Positions 1 to 8,755 of a DNA stretch of 64,000 nt are shown piece after piece. The stretch covers positions 257,529 to 321,528 of the forward strand of contig NZ_KB849796.1 of assembly GCF_000369045.1 (NCBI RefSeq). Direction: 5' to 3'. The number at the start of each line of letters is the position of its first letter. Within the stretch, counting starts at the first letter, position 1. The position numbers and the translations under genes are program-made. A model generated the notes under the pieces. That model saw nothing but the letters and a program-made list of their open reading frames with translations, was not told the DNA's origin and ran no database searches. This stretch comes from Acinetobacter pittii ATCC 19004 = CIP 70.29 (GTDB taxonomy: Bacteria > Pseudomonadota > Gammaproteobacteria > Pseudomonadales > Moraxellaceae).

Positions 1-202
1 AGCTTTGGTAAAGTTTTTTTCTTCTGCTACCGCTAAAAAGTAGCGTATATGTCTTAGTTCCATCGCTATATATAAAACATATCATGACCCATTGTTAAAT
101 ATATTAGAAAAATACCATTCAAATTGCTAATTTTAATTTATCGAATTTTCTCGATGCAGCACGCCTTCAAGCACTGCACTTTCTTTCTGTCATGGTCATG
201 AT

Positions 203-1447
203 ATGAGTTCTTCATCTACACCCAGTACTTTAAGTACTGAGGCAACTTCTGTTCTTTCCCGTGAGTGGATTCACAAAGGGACTAAAGCCTATAAACACGC
301 AGGATTTGCTTTATTCCTCGTAGGTTTTGCCAGTTTCTCTCTGATTTATTGTGTACAGCCACTCTTACCTGCATTTAGCCAAAGCTTCCAGATTAGCCCT
401 GCGAGTAGCTCTTTGGCACTGTCATTAACGACTGCTTTTTTAGCGATTTCGATTGTGCTATCAAGCGCGTTTTCACAAGCGATTGGCCGTCGTGGTGTAA
501 TTTTTACATCAATGCTGTGTGCAGCAATTTTAAACATTGTCTCGATGTTTACCCCTAACTGGCACAGTTTGCTTATAGCACGTGCATTAGAGGGTTTGCT
601 GCTCGGTGGTGTTCCCGCAGTGACAATGGCTTGGATTGCCGAAGAAATTTCGCCTGAGCACCTAGGTAAAACTATGGGTTTATATATTGCAGGTACGGCT
701 TTTGGTGGCATGATGGGCCGTGTCGGTATGGGTATTTTGGTTGAATATTTTTCATGGCGCACAGCCTTAGGTTTACTTGGAGCAATCTGTTTTATTTGTT
801 CGATTGCCTTTTTAAACCTACTCCCTGCTTCGCGTAATTTCGTCCAGAAAAAAGGGCTTAATTTAGGCTTTCACATGCAAATGTGGCGTGCTCATTTAAG
901 CAATACTAAATTATTACGCCTGTTTGCTATTGGGTTCTTACTCACCAGTGTGTTTGTGACTCTGTTTAATTACGCGACTTTCCGCTTAAGTGGCGCGCCT
1001 TATTCACTGAGCCAAACACAAATTAGCCTTATTTTCTTGTCGTATAGCTTTGGCATGGTATCTTCATCTCTGGCAGGTAGCTTAGCCGATCGCTTTGGCA
1101 AAAAAACCATGATGATGAGTGGCTTTGCTTTAATGATTGTGGGAAGTCTCATGACCCTACTCAGCTCCCTTTTCGGCATTATTATTGGTATTGCATTCAT
1201 CACCACGGGTTTTTTTATTACCCACTCACTCACCAGTAGTTCTGTGGGAGCCGAAAGCAAACAAGCTAAAGCACATGCTAGTTCGCTCTACTTACTGTTT
1301 TACTATATGGGTTCAAGTATTGTCGGCTCGGCGGGTGGTTGGTTCTGGTTACACGGTGGCTGGAGTGCGATTGTAGGCTTAACTGTTGTACTGTCATTAC
1401 TTGGGATATTTTTAGTCATTTATACAAAACATGCGAAAGCGCATTAA
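203..1447 (+). CDS. MFS transporter (YnfM-like drug/metabolite exporter)
   Basis: A 414-residue inner-membrane transporter of the major facilitator superfamily with about 12 hydrophobic segments after a polar N-terminus of roughly 30 residues. Segment 1 carries YCVQPLLPAF, typical of the YnfM/arabinose-efflux-like branch. The loop-2 signature appears as SQAIGRRGV and its second-half counterpart as LADRFGKKTMM. The substrate cannot be read from sequence; proton-driven efflux of small molecules is the family expectation. It stands alone, with about 125 bp before the tRNA gene. The ATG start has only a weak upstream GGTCATGAT, so the first few residues are uncertain. Confidence 0.85.
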   Translation: MSSSSTPSTLSTEATSVLSREWIHKGTKAYKHAGFALFLVGFASFSLIYCVQPLLPAFSQSFQISPASSSLALSLTTAFLAISIVLSSAFSQAIGRRGVIFTSMLCAAILNIVSMFTPNWHSLLIARALEGLLLGGVPAVTMAWIAEEISPEHLGKTMGLYIAGTAFGGMMGRVGMGILVEYFSWRTALGLLGAICFICSIAFLNLLPASRNFVQKKGLNLGFHMQMWRAHLSNTKLLRLFAIGFLLTSVFVTLFNYATFRLSGAPYSLSQTQISLIFLSYSFGMVSSSLAGSLADRFGKKTMMMSGFALMIVGSLMTLLSSLFGIIIGIAFITTGFFITHSLTSSSVGAESKQAKAHASSLYLLFYYMGSSIVGSAGGWFWLHGGWSAIVGLTVVLSLLGIFLVIYTKHAKAH

Positions 1448-1531
1448 TGTGTTGAAACCCTAAATTTTTCAGGCTAAACCCAATGAGAATTTAAAAATGA
1501 TATGAAAAAATTTAAATGCTCATTTTTTGGC

Positions 1532-1559
1532 TTGTAATTTTTTTAAGAAACTGTAAAAT
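1532..1559 (+). promoter_or_regulatory. Promoter of tRNA-Thr
   Basis: TTGTAA at 1532-1537 and TAAAAT at 1554-1559 are separated by 16 bp. The -10 element ends 12 bp before the mature tRNA 5' end, the position expected for a sigma-70 promoter of a tRNA gene. Confidence 0.55.
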
Positions 1560-1571
1560 TCACTCCACGTT

Positions 1572-1647
<76 letters not shown>

Positions 1648-1652
1648 TCATC

Positions 1653-1687
1653 AAACCTCATGAATATTTGATTTATGGGGTTTTTTG
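1653..1687 (+). terminator. Rho-independent terminator after tRNA-Thr
   Basis: Arms 1653-1665 (AAACCTCATGAAT) and 1671-1683 (ATTTATGGGGTTT) form a 13-bp stem with two G-T pairs and a 5-nt loop. A T run continues to about 1686. Confidence 0.75.
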
Positions 1688-1957
1688 TTGTCTGTGATTT
1701 TAGTCATAGTATATTCATACTGTTTTGAATGAAGGTATTTACCTAAAATTTTATTATAAACTCGAGCTTCAAAATATATTTTCTAAAACCAATTTATTCT
1801 TTTAACAGAAAAATATACGTTCTTAATTTATAAAAAAATATATTTTTAAAATAAGAAATATGAAAAAGATAAGATTATAATGCGCCACCAAATAAGGTCA
1901 TATAAATAAGACCTATTTTATAAACTTTAATTCATTAAGATACCAATACGGAAAAGT

Positions 1958-2341
1958 ATGAAACTTCGCTTTATTTTACCTGCTTTATTTCTAGCATTCC
2001 CTTTAACAACATATGCTCAAGAAACTGCATCTCAACCTCAAATTCAAACTACTACAAACCCACCCATTTGCTTAATTGAAGGTACTCCTTCAGCAGAGCA
2101 CTATAAATCTATTAAACGTATTAAAGCCGCGAAAGGAACCTATGGTGGTTTTGAAGAAGTAAAACCTAAATTAGCTAACGTTGCCCGTAAATATGGTGCA
2201 GATGTGGTAATTAATTATCACCAAAGCCAAAGATTTGGCTTCTGGCCTTGGCGTATTGTTCGCCCAGTACTCACAGGTACTGCTGTGAAATGGAATACAC
2301 CTTTTAACTGTGCAGCCCTAGGCGGTAAAGAAATTCGTTAA
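1958..2341 (+). CDS. Small exported protein of unknown function
   Basis: A 127-residue protein with a clear Sec signal peptide (MKLRFILPALFLAFPLTTYA, likely cut before QE). The mature part is small and basic. It carries two cysteines, one in NPPICLIEGTP and one in PFNCAALGG near the C-terminus, which could form a disulfide in the periplasm. The middle segment GADVVINYHQSQRFGFWPWR has an aromatic-rich stretch resembling domains of small heavy-metal/YbjQ-like exported proteins, but I do not recognise the family securely. It is monocistronic, with a strong terminator 9 bp downstream. Confidence 0.75.
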   Translation: MKLRFILPALFLAFPLTTYAQETASQPQIQTTTNPPICLIEGTPSAEHYKSIKRIKAAKGTYGGFEEVKPKLANVARKYGADVVINYHQSQRFGFWPWRIVRPVLTGTAVKWNTPFNCAALGGKEIR

Positions 2342-2350
2342 TAAGAAATG

Positions 2351-2382
2351 AAAAAAGCCCAACATCCTGTTGGGCTTTTTTC
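2351..2382 (+). terminator. Rho-independent terminator
   Basis: AAAAAAGCCCAACA pairs with TGTTGGGCTTTTTT around a 3-nt loop. It directly follows the small exported protein gene. Confidence 0.85.
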
Positions 2383-2397
2383 GTATTTCGTTACTAG

Positions 2398-2553
2398 GTA
2401 CACTTCCTGTAATACCTCACGTCCTGATGCTTAAACTTATTATTGTTGTTTTACGTTTCGGAACTTCCTGTTCCTGATGAGTTCATCATAGGCAATTCAT
2501 CACGTCATAAAAAGACGCCAATTTCCCGAATGTATGTACGAAAAAGCGTACAT
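2398..2553. ncRNA. Candidate structured RNA or regulatory region
   Basis: This is a 320-bp gap without a gene, holding four closely spaced perfect hairpins: GGAAC/GTTCC (2460-2464/2470-2474), TGATG/CATCA (2475-2479/2484-2488), CGTC/GACG (2503-2506/2514-2517) and ATGTACG/CGTACAT (2534-2540/2547-2553). The element ACTTCCTGT occurs twice (2402-2410 and 2463-2471), and CCTGATG also occurs twice. I see no convincing U tract, so the strand and ends are open. It could be a small RNA, the leader of the small membrane-protein gene at 2704, or a dispersed Acinetobacter intergenic repeat. Confidence 0.3.
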
Positions 2554-2703
2554 GGTTCTTTTAAATTTAAAACTTGATTTATCTATCATGGAAATAAAAA
2601 TATGAATTTATAAACAAGTTCTGTTCGTCAATTAAATAAGAAAACGATATAATGAGTTTATTACTTTATTTCTAAAATAAATTTAAAAATAACAAGGAAC
2701 GAG

Positions 2704-2874
2704 ATGTTTACTTTACCATCAAATATTTTTCAGCCCTTAGCGCTCATACTCGCATGCCTTATTTTCATTGTAAGTAAAATGCCGCAGCTAAAATATAGAA
2801 AAACTATATTATTTCTAGCTATTGGTAGCCTTACTTTAGTGATTATTTTAGGAATATTTGGTTTTTTTAATTAA
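2704..2874 (+). CDS. 56-residue two-segment membrane peptide
   Basis: An ATG preceded by AAGGAACGAG opens a 56-codon frame ending TAA at 2872-2874, three bases before the stop of the convergent GFA gene. The peptide has two hydrophobic stretches (about residues 8-23 and 34-55) separated by a short basic loop (KMPQLKYRKT). It has the look of a small inner-membrane protein with N-out/C-out topology. Function is unknown. Support comes from the good ribosome-binding site, an uninterrupted frame and its tight fit before the next gene. Confidence 0.55.
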   Translation: MFTLPSNIFQPLALILACLIFIVSKMPQLKYRKTILFLAIGSLTLVIILGIFGFFN

Positions 2875-2877
2875 GCT

Positions 2878-3300
2878 TTATTTCTTGCTCTTCTCTATCA
2901 TTTTTTCAAAGTGTTTAAGGTTTGGGTTCAACGTATCCCATGCATAGGCTTGGCTCACAAACACCTCTGCTCTAGGCTGATAGAGACTCGGGTCATCAAG
3001 CGTACCTGCACGTATTGAAATCATTTCAGGTGCAATTTCAGGTAAGCCAAAAAGCTGAGAACCACACGTCGGGCAAAACGCTCTTTTAATAGCTCGGCCA
3101 GAAGATCCCAAAGTCTCAAAATATTTCAGCTCACCACTTACTTTCAATTCAGATTGGTGAAAAAAAGCGATTGGTGCATATGCTGAACCTGTGGCCTTTT
3201 GGCAATCTCGGCAATGGCAATTAAAGCTATAACGTGGCTCTGCTTCACTTTGGTAGCTCACAGCTCCACATAAACACGATCCTTGATATTTGGCTGACAT
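2878..3300 (-). CDS. GFA family protein (glutathione-dependent formaldehyde-activating/CENP-V fold)
   Basis: A 140-residue zinc protein. The Zn-binding cysteines are in CLCGAVSY (N-terminal), CHCRDCQKATG and FCPTCGSQLFG, the standard three-cluster pattern of the GFA fold. AGTLDDP is the typical late motif. Family members bind glutathione or other thiol adducts, but most paralogues outside true Gfa have no proven substrate. The gene ends 3 bp from the small membrane peptide and starts 8 bp after the methyltransferase stop. It is therefore probably the last gene of a three-gene minus-strand operon with the methyltransferase and FAD oxidoreductase. Confidence 0.85.
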   Translation of the reverse strand: MSAKYQGSCLCGAVSYQSEAEPRYSFNCHCRDCQKATGSAYAPIAFFHQSELKVSGELKYFETLGSSGRAIKRAFCPTCGSQLFGLPEIAPEMISIRAGTLDDPSLYQPRAEVFVSQAYAWDTLNPNLKHFEKMIEKSKK

Positions 3301-3308
3301 AGCTCATC

Positions 3309-4163
3309 CTATTTTTTTATTGCTGTGATTTGAATATAACGTACATATCCATTTTGGTAGAGTTGTTGGCATAACTTTGCAGTCATTTGAATTTTAAAAT
3401 TTGCCAATCCTCGGCTTTGCTTTTGTCCTTGTTGATTTTGAATATATTGCGAAAAACCGAGTAACACTTGCTTAGATAAATCTTCAATTTGAATATCGAC
3501 AAAACCTTGTTGTTCCAAGGTTGCTCTGAGCATTTTTTCATTTGGCACAGTATCCCAAGCGACATTTGCTGCTTTGAGTAAATAACGATGCTTTTGTTCT
3601 TGTAGAGCGGTCATGTTTTGACATGAATCGGCACGCATTAGGTAGTGAAAACCTAATCGTCCTTTTGAATTTAAAACTGGAGCGATGGAATCTAGAAATG
3701 AATTTAAATTGCTGTGATAAGCGGCATCGATACACAACACCACATCGAAGCAATGTTTAAATTCAAATTGTTTTAAATTTAAAAATGAACCACAGAAAAT
3801 CTGGCTTATTTCAGGAATAAGTTTTTGAATTTTATGGACACATTGGGCTTGTAAGTCTACTGCACTAAGGCTTTTAGGCTGATAATGCTGTAACCAGTGC
3901 AACAAACTTGCACCCTGTCCGCAGCCTAAATCTAAGAGATGATCTTTTGAATTTAAATTGACAGCTTGTGCCAAATGGTCAGCCAATTGGCGACAAGCTT
4001 CACGGTAGTTTTGGGTATTTTTCCAAAAACCCAAATTTGTCCAAGCAAGCTCCCCATCATCCCCTAAGCTTGATGCATCAATTGCATATTTATGAGGAAT
4101 GAATCGAGAGAGAGCTGCTCGAACTTTTGTTTTCACAATTTTAGTAGCCGAGTTCTGGGGCAA
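3309..4163 (-). CDS. SAM-dependent methyltransferase
   Basis: A 284-residue class I methyltransferase. Motif I is LLDLGCGQGASLLHWL (about residues 96-111), followed by the acidic SAVDLQAQC and the post-II strand FDVVLCIDAAYHS. The fold resembles the cyclopropane-fatty-acid/ubiE-like small-molecule methyltransferases, and the substrate is unknown. Its start lies 23 bp inside the 3' end of the FAD-oxidoreductase gene, which implies translational coupling and a shared pathway, possibly modification of a lipid or isoprenoid. No separate promoter is visible. Confidence 0.8.
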   Translation of the reverse strand: MPQNSATKIVKTKVRAALSRFIPHKYAIDASSLGDDGELAWTNLGFWKNTQNYREACRQLADHLAQAVNLNSKDHLLDLGCGQGASLLHWLQHYQPKSLSAVDLQAQCVHKIQKLIPEISQIFCGSFLNLKQFEFKHCFDVVLCIDAAYHSNLNSFLDSIAPVLNSKGRLGFHYLMRADSCQNMTALQEQKHRYLLKAANVAWDTVPNEKMLRATLEQQGFVDIQIEDLSKQVLLGFSQYIQNQQGQKQSRGLANFKIQMTAKLCQQLYQNGYVRYIQITAIKK

Positions 4164-5439
4164 CTTCCACCTTAGGTTTTAAGCCTACAAATGGCAAAGG
4201 TGCACCTAAAATTTCAGCAATATGCATGGCAGAAGTCACTGCTGACTCTAAAATTGGCAAGCCATCGCACGACCATGAACCACAGTAAAATACTTTACGG
4301 TTTGGGTCTAAATGACGTTGTTGCAATTCTTTGTTTAAAGCAACTGTTTGTGAGTCTACAACCGCACGCGTTAAAGTCACTTTTGAAATAACTTTTTTAG
4401 GGTCAATATCAACCACTGGGCGCCAAGTTTGGAATACAGGATTTTTACCCACGAGTGTTGGCTCAACCGCATTCATCCAAACTGTAAATTGCTGACGCGT
4501 AAACTTACGGTCCATCATGTAGCTCAGCACTGACCAGTCCTTACGGCGTGGTGGCATAACGGTCGCATCGGTATGAATAACAAGATCACCTTGCTCAAAG
4601 CGGAATTGCTTAAGCAAGTTCATATCTTCTGCAAACTGTTCAGGATTTAAAAACTCATCGATTTTAGACGTTGGCGTTGCAACAATTACTCGATCAAATA
4701 AGTTCTGTTCGCCTTGGCTGTTTTCAACCAGTACTTTTTCGCCTTGTAATTCAACTTTCTTAATTGCCGATCCGCTATGGATATCGATGCCTTTAATCAA
4801 GCTATCTACAAATGCAGGTGTGCCACCTTTCATGCGCAATAACATGTCGCCATCAGTTAAGTGACGTAAAAACTCAAGTAAGTTTTTTGCAGGCCAATCG
4901 CCAATTGTTTTTGGATTACACGTACAAATTGTATAGAGCACTGGCATAACCACACCATGCCAGAATACTTCTTCAATATCGTTCTGATTAATAAATTCAG
5001 CGAGGGTAATATCTTGATTTTTAGATTTGAAAAACTGGTGAATCGCAGTTTTTAGTTGCAACATCCCTTTCACAAGACGCCAGCCATATTGCTGGATGCC
5101 TTTACGGTTATTGATAATCGGGAAATTACCAATACGGCTACGAGAAGTCGTTAACCATGTTTCCGTACGATCTTCGAATAACCAGCTACAAGACATATAA
5201 GTACGAACTGGGAAAGTTTTAATGCCTAAATGAGCAGCAAGGCTAAGTGTATTTTTCCATAAGTGAGGATTCATCACACGTAGCGGTGCATCAATAATTC
5301 CACCATCGAACTCAATGCTATGGCTATCCATTCCCCGGCCAGGAAGTGCTTCAAATATCGTGATCGTATGCCCTGCATCTTTCAGAATTCTTGCTGCCGC
5401 AAGACCTGCCATTCCACTGCCAATAATTGCGATATTCAA
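4141..5439 (-). CDS. FAD/NAD(P)-binding oxidoreductase (amine oxidase/desaturase fold)
   Basis: A flavoprotein of about 432 residues. The Rossmann dinucleotide motif IAIIGSGMAGLAAARIL is at the very N-terminus, followed by the FAD ribose acidic residue in IFEALPGRGMD. The C-terminal FAD signature is FYCGSWSCDGLPILESAVTSA. The architecture matches the amine-oxidase/phytoene-desaturase group, and the substrate is unknown. A GTG at 5478 extends the frame by 13 residues. I prefer the TTG at 5439 because the Rossmann strand normally begins within a few residues and GGGAC precedes it. It overlaps and is probably co-transcribed with the methyltransferase. Confidence 0.75.
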   Translation of the reverse strand: MNIAIIGSGMAGLAAARILKDAGHTITIFEALPGRGMDSHSIEFDGGIIDAPLRVMNPHLWKNTLSLAAHLGIKTFPVRTYMSCSWLFEDRTETWLTTSRSRIGNFPIINNRKGIQQYGWRLVKGMLQLKTAIHQFFKSKNQDITLAEFINQNDIEEVFWHGVVMPVLYTICTCNPKTIGDWPAKNLLEFLRHLTDGDMLLRMKGGTPAFVDSLIKGIDIHSGSAIKKVELQGEKVLVENSQGEQNLFDRVIVATPTSKIDEFLNPEQFAEDMNLLKQFRFEQGDLVIHTDATVMPPRRKDWSVLSYMMDRKFTRQQFTVWMNAVEPTLVGKNPVFQTWRPVVDIDPKKVISKVTLTRAVVDSQTVALNKELQQRHLDPNRKVFYCGSWSCDGLPILESAVTSAMHIAEILGAPLPFVGLKPKVEVAPELGY

Positions 5440-5800
5440 AATGATGTCCCATTTTTCGAGAATTTTTTTGATTATCACTCATACCCCAAAAAAACACCGT
5501 ATTAAAAACTACCAGATTTTTATTTTTTGCATCAATTTATATAGAAAATATTTAGCTGCTAATCAGATCAAGTTTTTATATTTTTTTACAAAATCAGATA
5601 AGCCGATAAAACCTTATATTTTTTGAAAATTTAAAAAAAATCTTTTAAATAAAATAAGATAATTTAACTATTTTTATATCATTTGTTTTACAAGAATCTT
5701 TTTTTAATATATTATTAAGTCATAATAATGAGAAGCAAATCACATAAAACAATGCCGCAACAACAATGAAAACCATCATAAAAACAGAATCTTTACAGCG
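5440..5800. other. AT-rich intergenic region
   Basis: This stretch lies between the FAD-oxidoreductase start and the shared terminator before pirin. It is very AT-rich with long T and A runs. It must hold the promoter of the minus-strand FAD/methyltransferase/GFA operon, but I cannot single out one pair of hexamers. No coding frame with a ribosome-binding site is apparent. Confidence 0.5.
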
Positions 5801-5837
5801 AAAAAGCCCGCTATTCACACTTGATAGCGGGCTTTTT
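5801..5837. terminator. Terminator downstream of the pirin gene
   Basis: AAAAAGCCCGCTAT (5801-5814) pairs with ATAGCGGGCTTTTT (5824-5837) around a 9-nt loop. Flanking A and T runs make it functional in both directions. On the minus strand it closes the pirin transcript about 40 bp after its stop. Confidence 0.8.
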
Positions 5838-5879
5838 ATTACTTTGTTTTTAGAGGTTCTTCAAATGCAATTCGGCAAT

Positions 5880-6752
5880 TTATGCTTCTTGCATGATTGA
5901 ACCGAATTTTCCACGATTAAAATCATTAATCGCTTCCATAATCTCAGCTTTGGTATTCATGACGAATGGACCATAACCTTCGATTGGTTCATTGAGTGGT
6001 TGTCCAGTCAACACTAAAAATTTAGTGTCTTCTTCTGCATTTAAACTAAACTCAACACCCTCACGAGATAAAATCGCAACGGTTTTACCTTCCAGACGAT
6101 TTGCATCATTAACCACAACCGCGCCATCTAATATCACAACAAGCGTGGTGTGGCCTTCAGGTACATAGAGGGTATGTTTTTGGCCTTTAACCAATTTACC
6201 GTCCCATACATTTAATGGACTAAATGTAGTTGCAGCACCTTTTGCATCTGCATATTCACCTGCAATCACGCGCAAATGACTACCTTGTTCGTCTAGTGCA
6301 ATGTCTGGAATATCTTTAGCTTCAATCGCTTGGTATTTTCCAGGCGTCATTTTTGAATGAGCAGGTAAATTTACCCACAATTGCACCATTTCAAAAAGAC
6401 CACCGTGCTCTGCAAATTCAGGAGAATGGAACTCTTCATGCAACACACCTGCACCCGCAGTCATCCATTGCACATCACCAGTTTTAATGGTTCCGCCGCC
6501 GCCGCTTGAATCTTTATGAGTCACCTCACCTTGGTAGGCGATGGTCACTGTTTCAAAGCCACGGTGAGGATGCGAACCGACACCTTGCTGTTCAGTCGTT
6601 GGCGAGAATGTATAAGGCGCTGCATAATCGAGTAGCAAAAATGGACTTAGGGTTTGGCCTAAACGGTCATAAGAGAATAGGTTATATACAGGGAAACCAT
6701 CACCCACCCAATGCATGTGGTTATTTTGATATGCACCAAGAAATTTCTTCAT
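5880..6752 (-). CDS. Pirin family protein
   Basis: A 290-residue bicupin. The N-terminal cupin holds the metal ligands in SHPHRGFETVTI and in the downstream HEEFHSPEF segment. The motif WVNLPAHSKM is also characteristic. Bacterial pirins (YhhW-like) bind iron; some have quercetinase activity and others regulate partner enzymes. I chose the ATG at 6752 because GGAGA lies 7 bp upstream. The frame is open further 5' but without a ribosome-binding site. It is divergent from the YcaC-like hydrolase gene (about 277 bp apart), a pairing often seen for stress or aromatic-compound genes. Confidence 0.9.
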   Translation of the reverse strand: MKKFLGAYQNNHMHWVGDGFPVYNLFSYDRLGQTLSPFLLLDYAAPYTFSPTTEQQGVGSHPHRGFETVTIAYQGEVTHKDSSGGGGTIKTGDVQWMTAGAGVLHEEFHSPEFAEHGGLFEMVQLWVNLPAHSKMTPGKYQAIEAKDIPDIALDEQGSHLRVIAGEYADAKGAATTFSPLNVWDGKLVKGQKHTLYVPEGHTTLVVILDGAVVVNDANRLEGKTVAILSREGVEFSLNAEEDTKFLVLTGQPLNEPIEGYGPFVMNTKAEIMEAINDFNRGKFGSIMQEA

Positions 6753-7029
6753 CTGATCTCTCCTATATATGTAGGATTTTCTTGAACTGGTATTGATTTT
6801 ACGCCTCAATAATTGCAGTTTATAGATCAGGATTAGCAACACATTATTTCATCTATGAGACAATCATAGAATTTAATGTGCTCTTTTTAAGATCGTCCTA
6901 TTTTTAAAATTCTTAATCCTATTTTTTAGACTTAATCACGACATAAAACTCAACTAGCATAATTTTAGGCAATAACGACCTACTCAATAATTTTTGATTA
7001 TTTATTTTGATAACACGAGGACATAAAAA

Positions 7030-7656
7030 ATGGCTCAAGATTACGTGCGTTTAGACAAGGATAATGCTGCGGTTCTTTTAGTTGACCATCAAGCAGGTTT
7101 ACTTTCTTTAGTTCGAGATATCGACCCAGATAAATTTAAAAACAATGTATTAGCACTTGCTGATGCTGCTAAATATTTTAATTTACCCACTATTCTTACT
7201 ACGAGTTTTGAAAACGGTCCAAATGGTCCTTTAGTTCCTGAGTTAAAAGAGATTCATCCAGATGCGCCGTTCATCCCTCGTCCAGGCCAAATCAATGCAT
7301 GGGACAATGAAGACTTCGTAAAAGCGGTTAAAGCGACAGGTAAAAAACAACTAATTATTGCAGGTGTGGTAACTGAGGTTTGTGTGGCATTCCCAGCTTT
7401 ATCTGCACTCGCAGAAGGCTTTGAAGTATTTGTGATTACTGATGCTTCTGGTACTTTCAACGAATTAACACGTGATGCTGCTTGGGACCGTATGTCAAAA
7501 GCAGGTGCTCAGCTTATGACGTGGTTTGGTATGGCATGTGAATTACACCGTGACTGGCGTAACGACATCGAAGGTTTGGGTACATTGTTCTCAAATCACA
7601 TTCCTGACTACCGTAACCTGATTTCAAGCTACAATCACAACACTAGCCAAAAATAA
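7030..7656 (+). CDS. YcaC-like isochorismatase-family hydrolase
   Basis: A 208-residue cysteine hydrolase fold. The catalytic Asp is in AVLLVDHQAGL, and the nucleophile Cys is in GVVTEVCVAFPALSA. The conserved SGTFNELTRDAAWDRM tail is characteristic of the YcaC subgroup rather than nicotinamidases. The substrate of YcaC proteins is not established. GAGG precedes the ATG with normal spacing. The LysR gene follows about 65 bp downstream on the same strand and may be co-transcribed. Confidence 0.88.
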   Translation: MAQDYVRLDKDNAAVLLVDHQAGLLSLVRDIDPDKFKNNVLALADAAKYFNLPTILTTSFENGPNGPLVPELKEIHPDAPFIPRPGQINAWDNEDFVKAVKATGKKQLIIAGVVTEVCVAFPALSALAEGFEVFVITDASGTFNELTRDAAWDRMSKAGAQLMTWFGMACELHRDWRNDIEGLGTLFSNHIPDYRNLISSYNHNTSQK

Positions 7657-7721
7657 GTTCAATTGCCAAGATTAGAGTGCTTAAGCGCTCTAATCTTAAA
7701 TTTAAATGGATTGATCGGACA

Positions 7722-8651
7722 TTGATAAGTTCTTTTGATGATTTTTATTATTTCTATTTAGTCGTAAAACACGGCGGCTTTAGTGCAGCCAGTGATGCTG
7801 AAAATATTAGTAAATCTAAGCTCAGCCGACGCATTATTGACCTTGAAAATAAATTTAATGTCAGCCTGATTCAAAGAACAACACGTCATTTTAAGGTGAC
7901 CGATTTAGGCCAAGAGTTTTATGAGGAATGCTGCAAGGTTATTACTCAAGTTGAATGTGCAGAAAACGTTTTGTTAAAGCAAAAAAGTGAGCCTCAAGGG
8001 TTAGTAAAAGTAAGCTGCCCACCTCTGATGATGCATTTTCAAATTAGAAAAATTTTAAATCAGTTTTTAAAAACCTACCCCAAAGTTGAGATCGCACTCG
8101 AGCTAACAAGCCGTCGAGTAGATATTTTGCATGATGATATCGACCTCGCGATTCGTACCAATTTTGAACCCAATGAAGATTCGAATTTAATTGTTCGTGA
8201 TGTGATTAAAACCGATCATTGTCTGGTAGCTTCGCCTGAATTGTTGCAAGGTCGCATCATTGAACATTATTCAGAATTACAGGACTTTCCAAGTATTAGC
8301 TTAGGTACTCAAAAGCAAAATCCTATTTGGTATTTATGCAATATTCGTAATGGTGAAACTGTTGATGTGCCTTATCAACCACGAATCAAAAGTAATGATT
8401 TGGCTGGTGTGTATTATGCCGTCATGGATGGTTTAGGCATTGCCGACCTTCCTTTTTTAACCGTCGAATCTGAAATTCGTAAGGGTACGCTTATCCATAT
8501 TCTTCCTGACTGGAAGTCGAATATTGGTACGCTGCAATTGGTTTATGTTTCGAGAAAAGGCCAGCGTCTTGTGGTTGAAAAGCTCATTGAAACGCTGATT
8601 GATGAACTCAGGCGTTTGCCTGAAAGTCGTGATGGCTATCTATCGACTTAA
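7722..8651 (+). CDS. LysR-type transcriptional regulator
   Basis: About 309 residues. The N-terminal winged helix includes YLVVKHGGFSAASDAENISKS and RRIIDLENKFNVSLIQRTTR, followed by a periplasmic-binding-protein-like effector domain. The frame is open to a GTG at 7677, but the HTH normally begins within about 10 residues of the start. I therefore prefer TTG at 7722, giving MISSFDDFYYF. It probably regulates the YcaC-like hydrolase just upstream and perhaps pirin. Effector unknown. Confidence 0.85.
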   Translation: MISSFDDFYYFYLVVKHGGFSAASDAENISKSKLSRRIIDLENKFNVSLIQRTTRHFKVTDLGQEFYEECCKVITQVECAENVLLKQKSEPQGLVKVSCPPLMMHFQIRKILNQFLKTYPKVEIALELTSRRVDILHDDIDLAIRTNFEPNEDSNLIVRDVIKTDHCLVASPELLQGRIIEHYSELQDFPSISLGTQKQNPIWYLCNIRNGETVDVPYQPRIKSNDLAGVYYAVMDGLGIADLPFLTVESEIRKGTLIHILPDWKSNIGTLQLVYVSRKGQRLVVEKLIETLIDELRRLPESRDGYLST

Positions 8652-8654
8652 AAT

Positions 8655-8690
8655 AAAAAACCGGTCACGAATGGGCATGACCGGTTTTTT
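8655..8690. terminator. Bidirectional terminator between the LysR gene and gabD
   Basis: AAAAAACCGGTCA (8655-8667) pairs with TGACCGGTTTTTT (8678-8690) around a 10-nt loop. It serves both convergent transcripts. Confidence 0.85.
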
Positions 8691-8755
8691 GTGAAACATC
8701 ACATACAGCATAACTGTATGTTTTCGTTCAGAACAAAACGAACTCGCTTTATTCC

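Noticed and set aside
1..202. Partial gene at the left edge
   Set aside because: No open frame with coding character reaches the edge; it looks like promoter/intergenic sequence before the MFS gene.
5315..5626. Open frames on the plus strand over the FAD-oxidoreductase 5' end
   Set aside because: They are antisense to a clear Rossmann motif, have no ribosome-binding site and run into AT-rich non-coding sequence.
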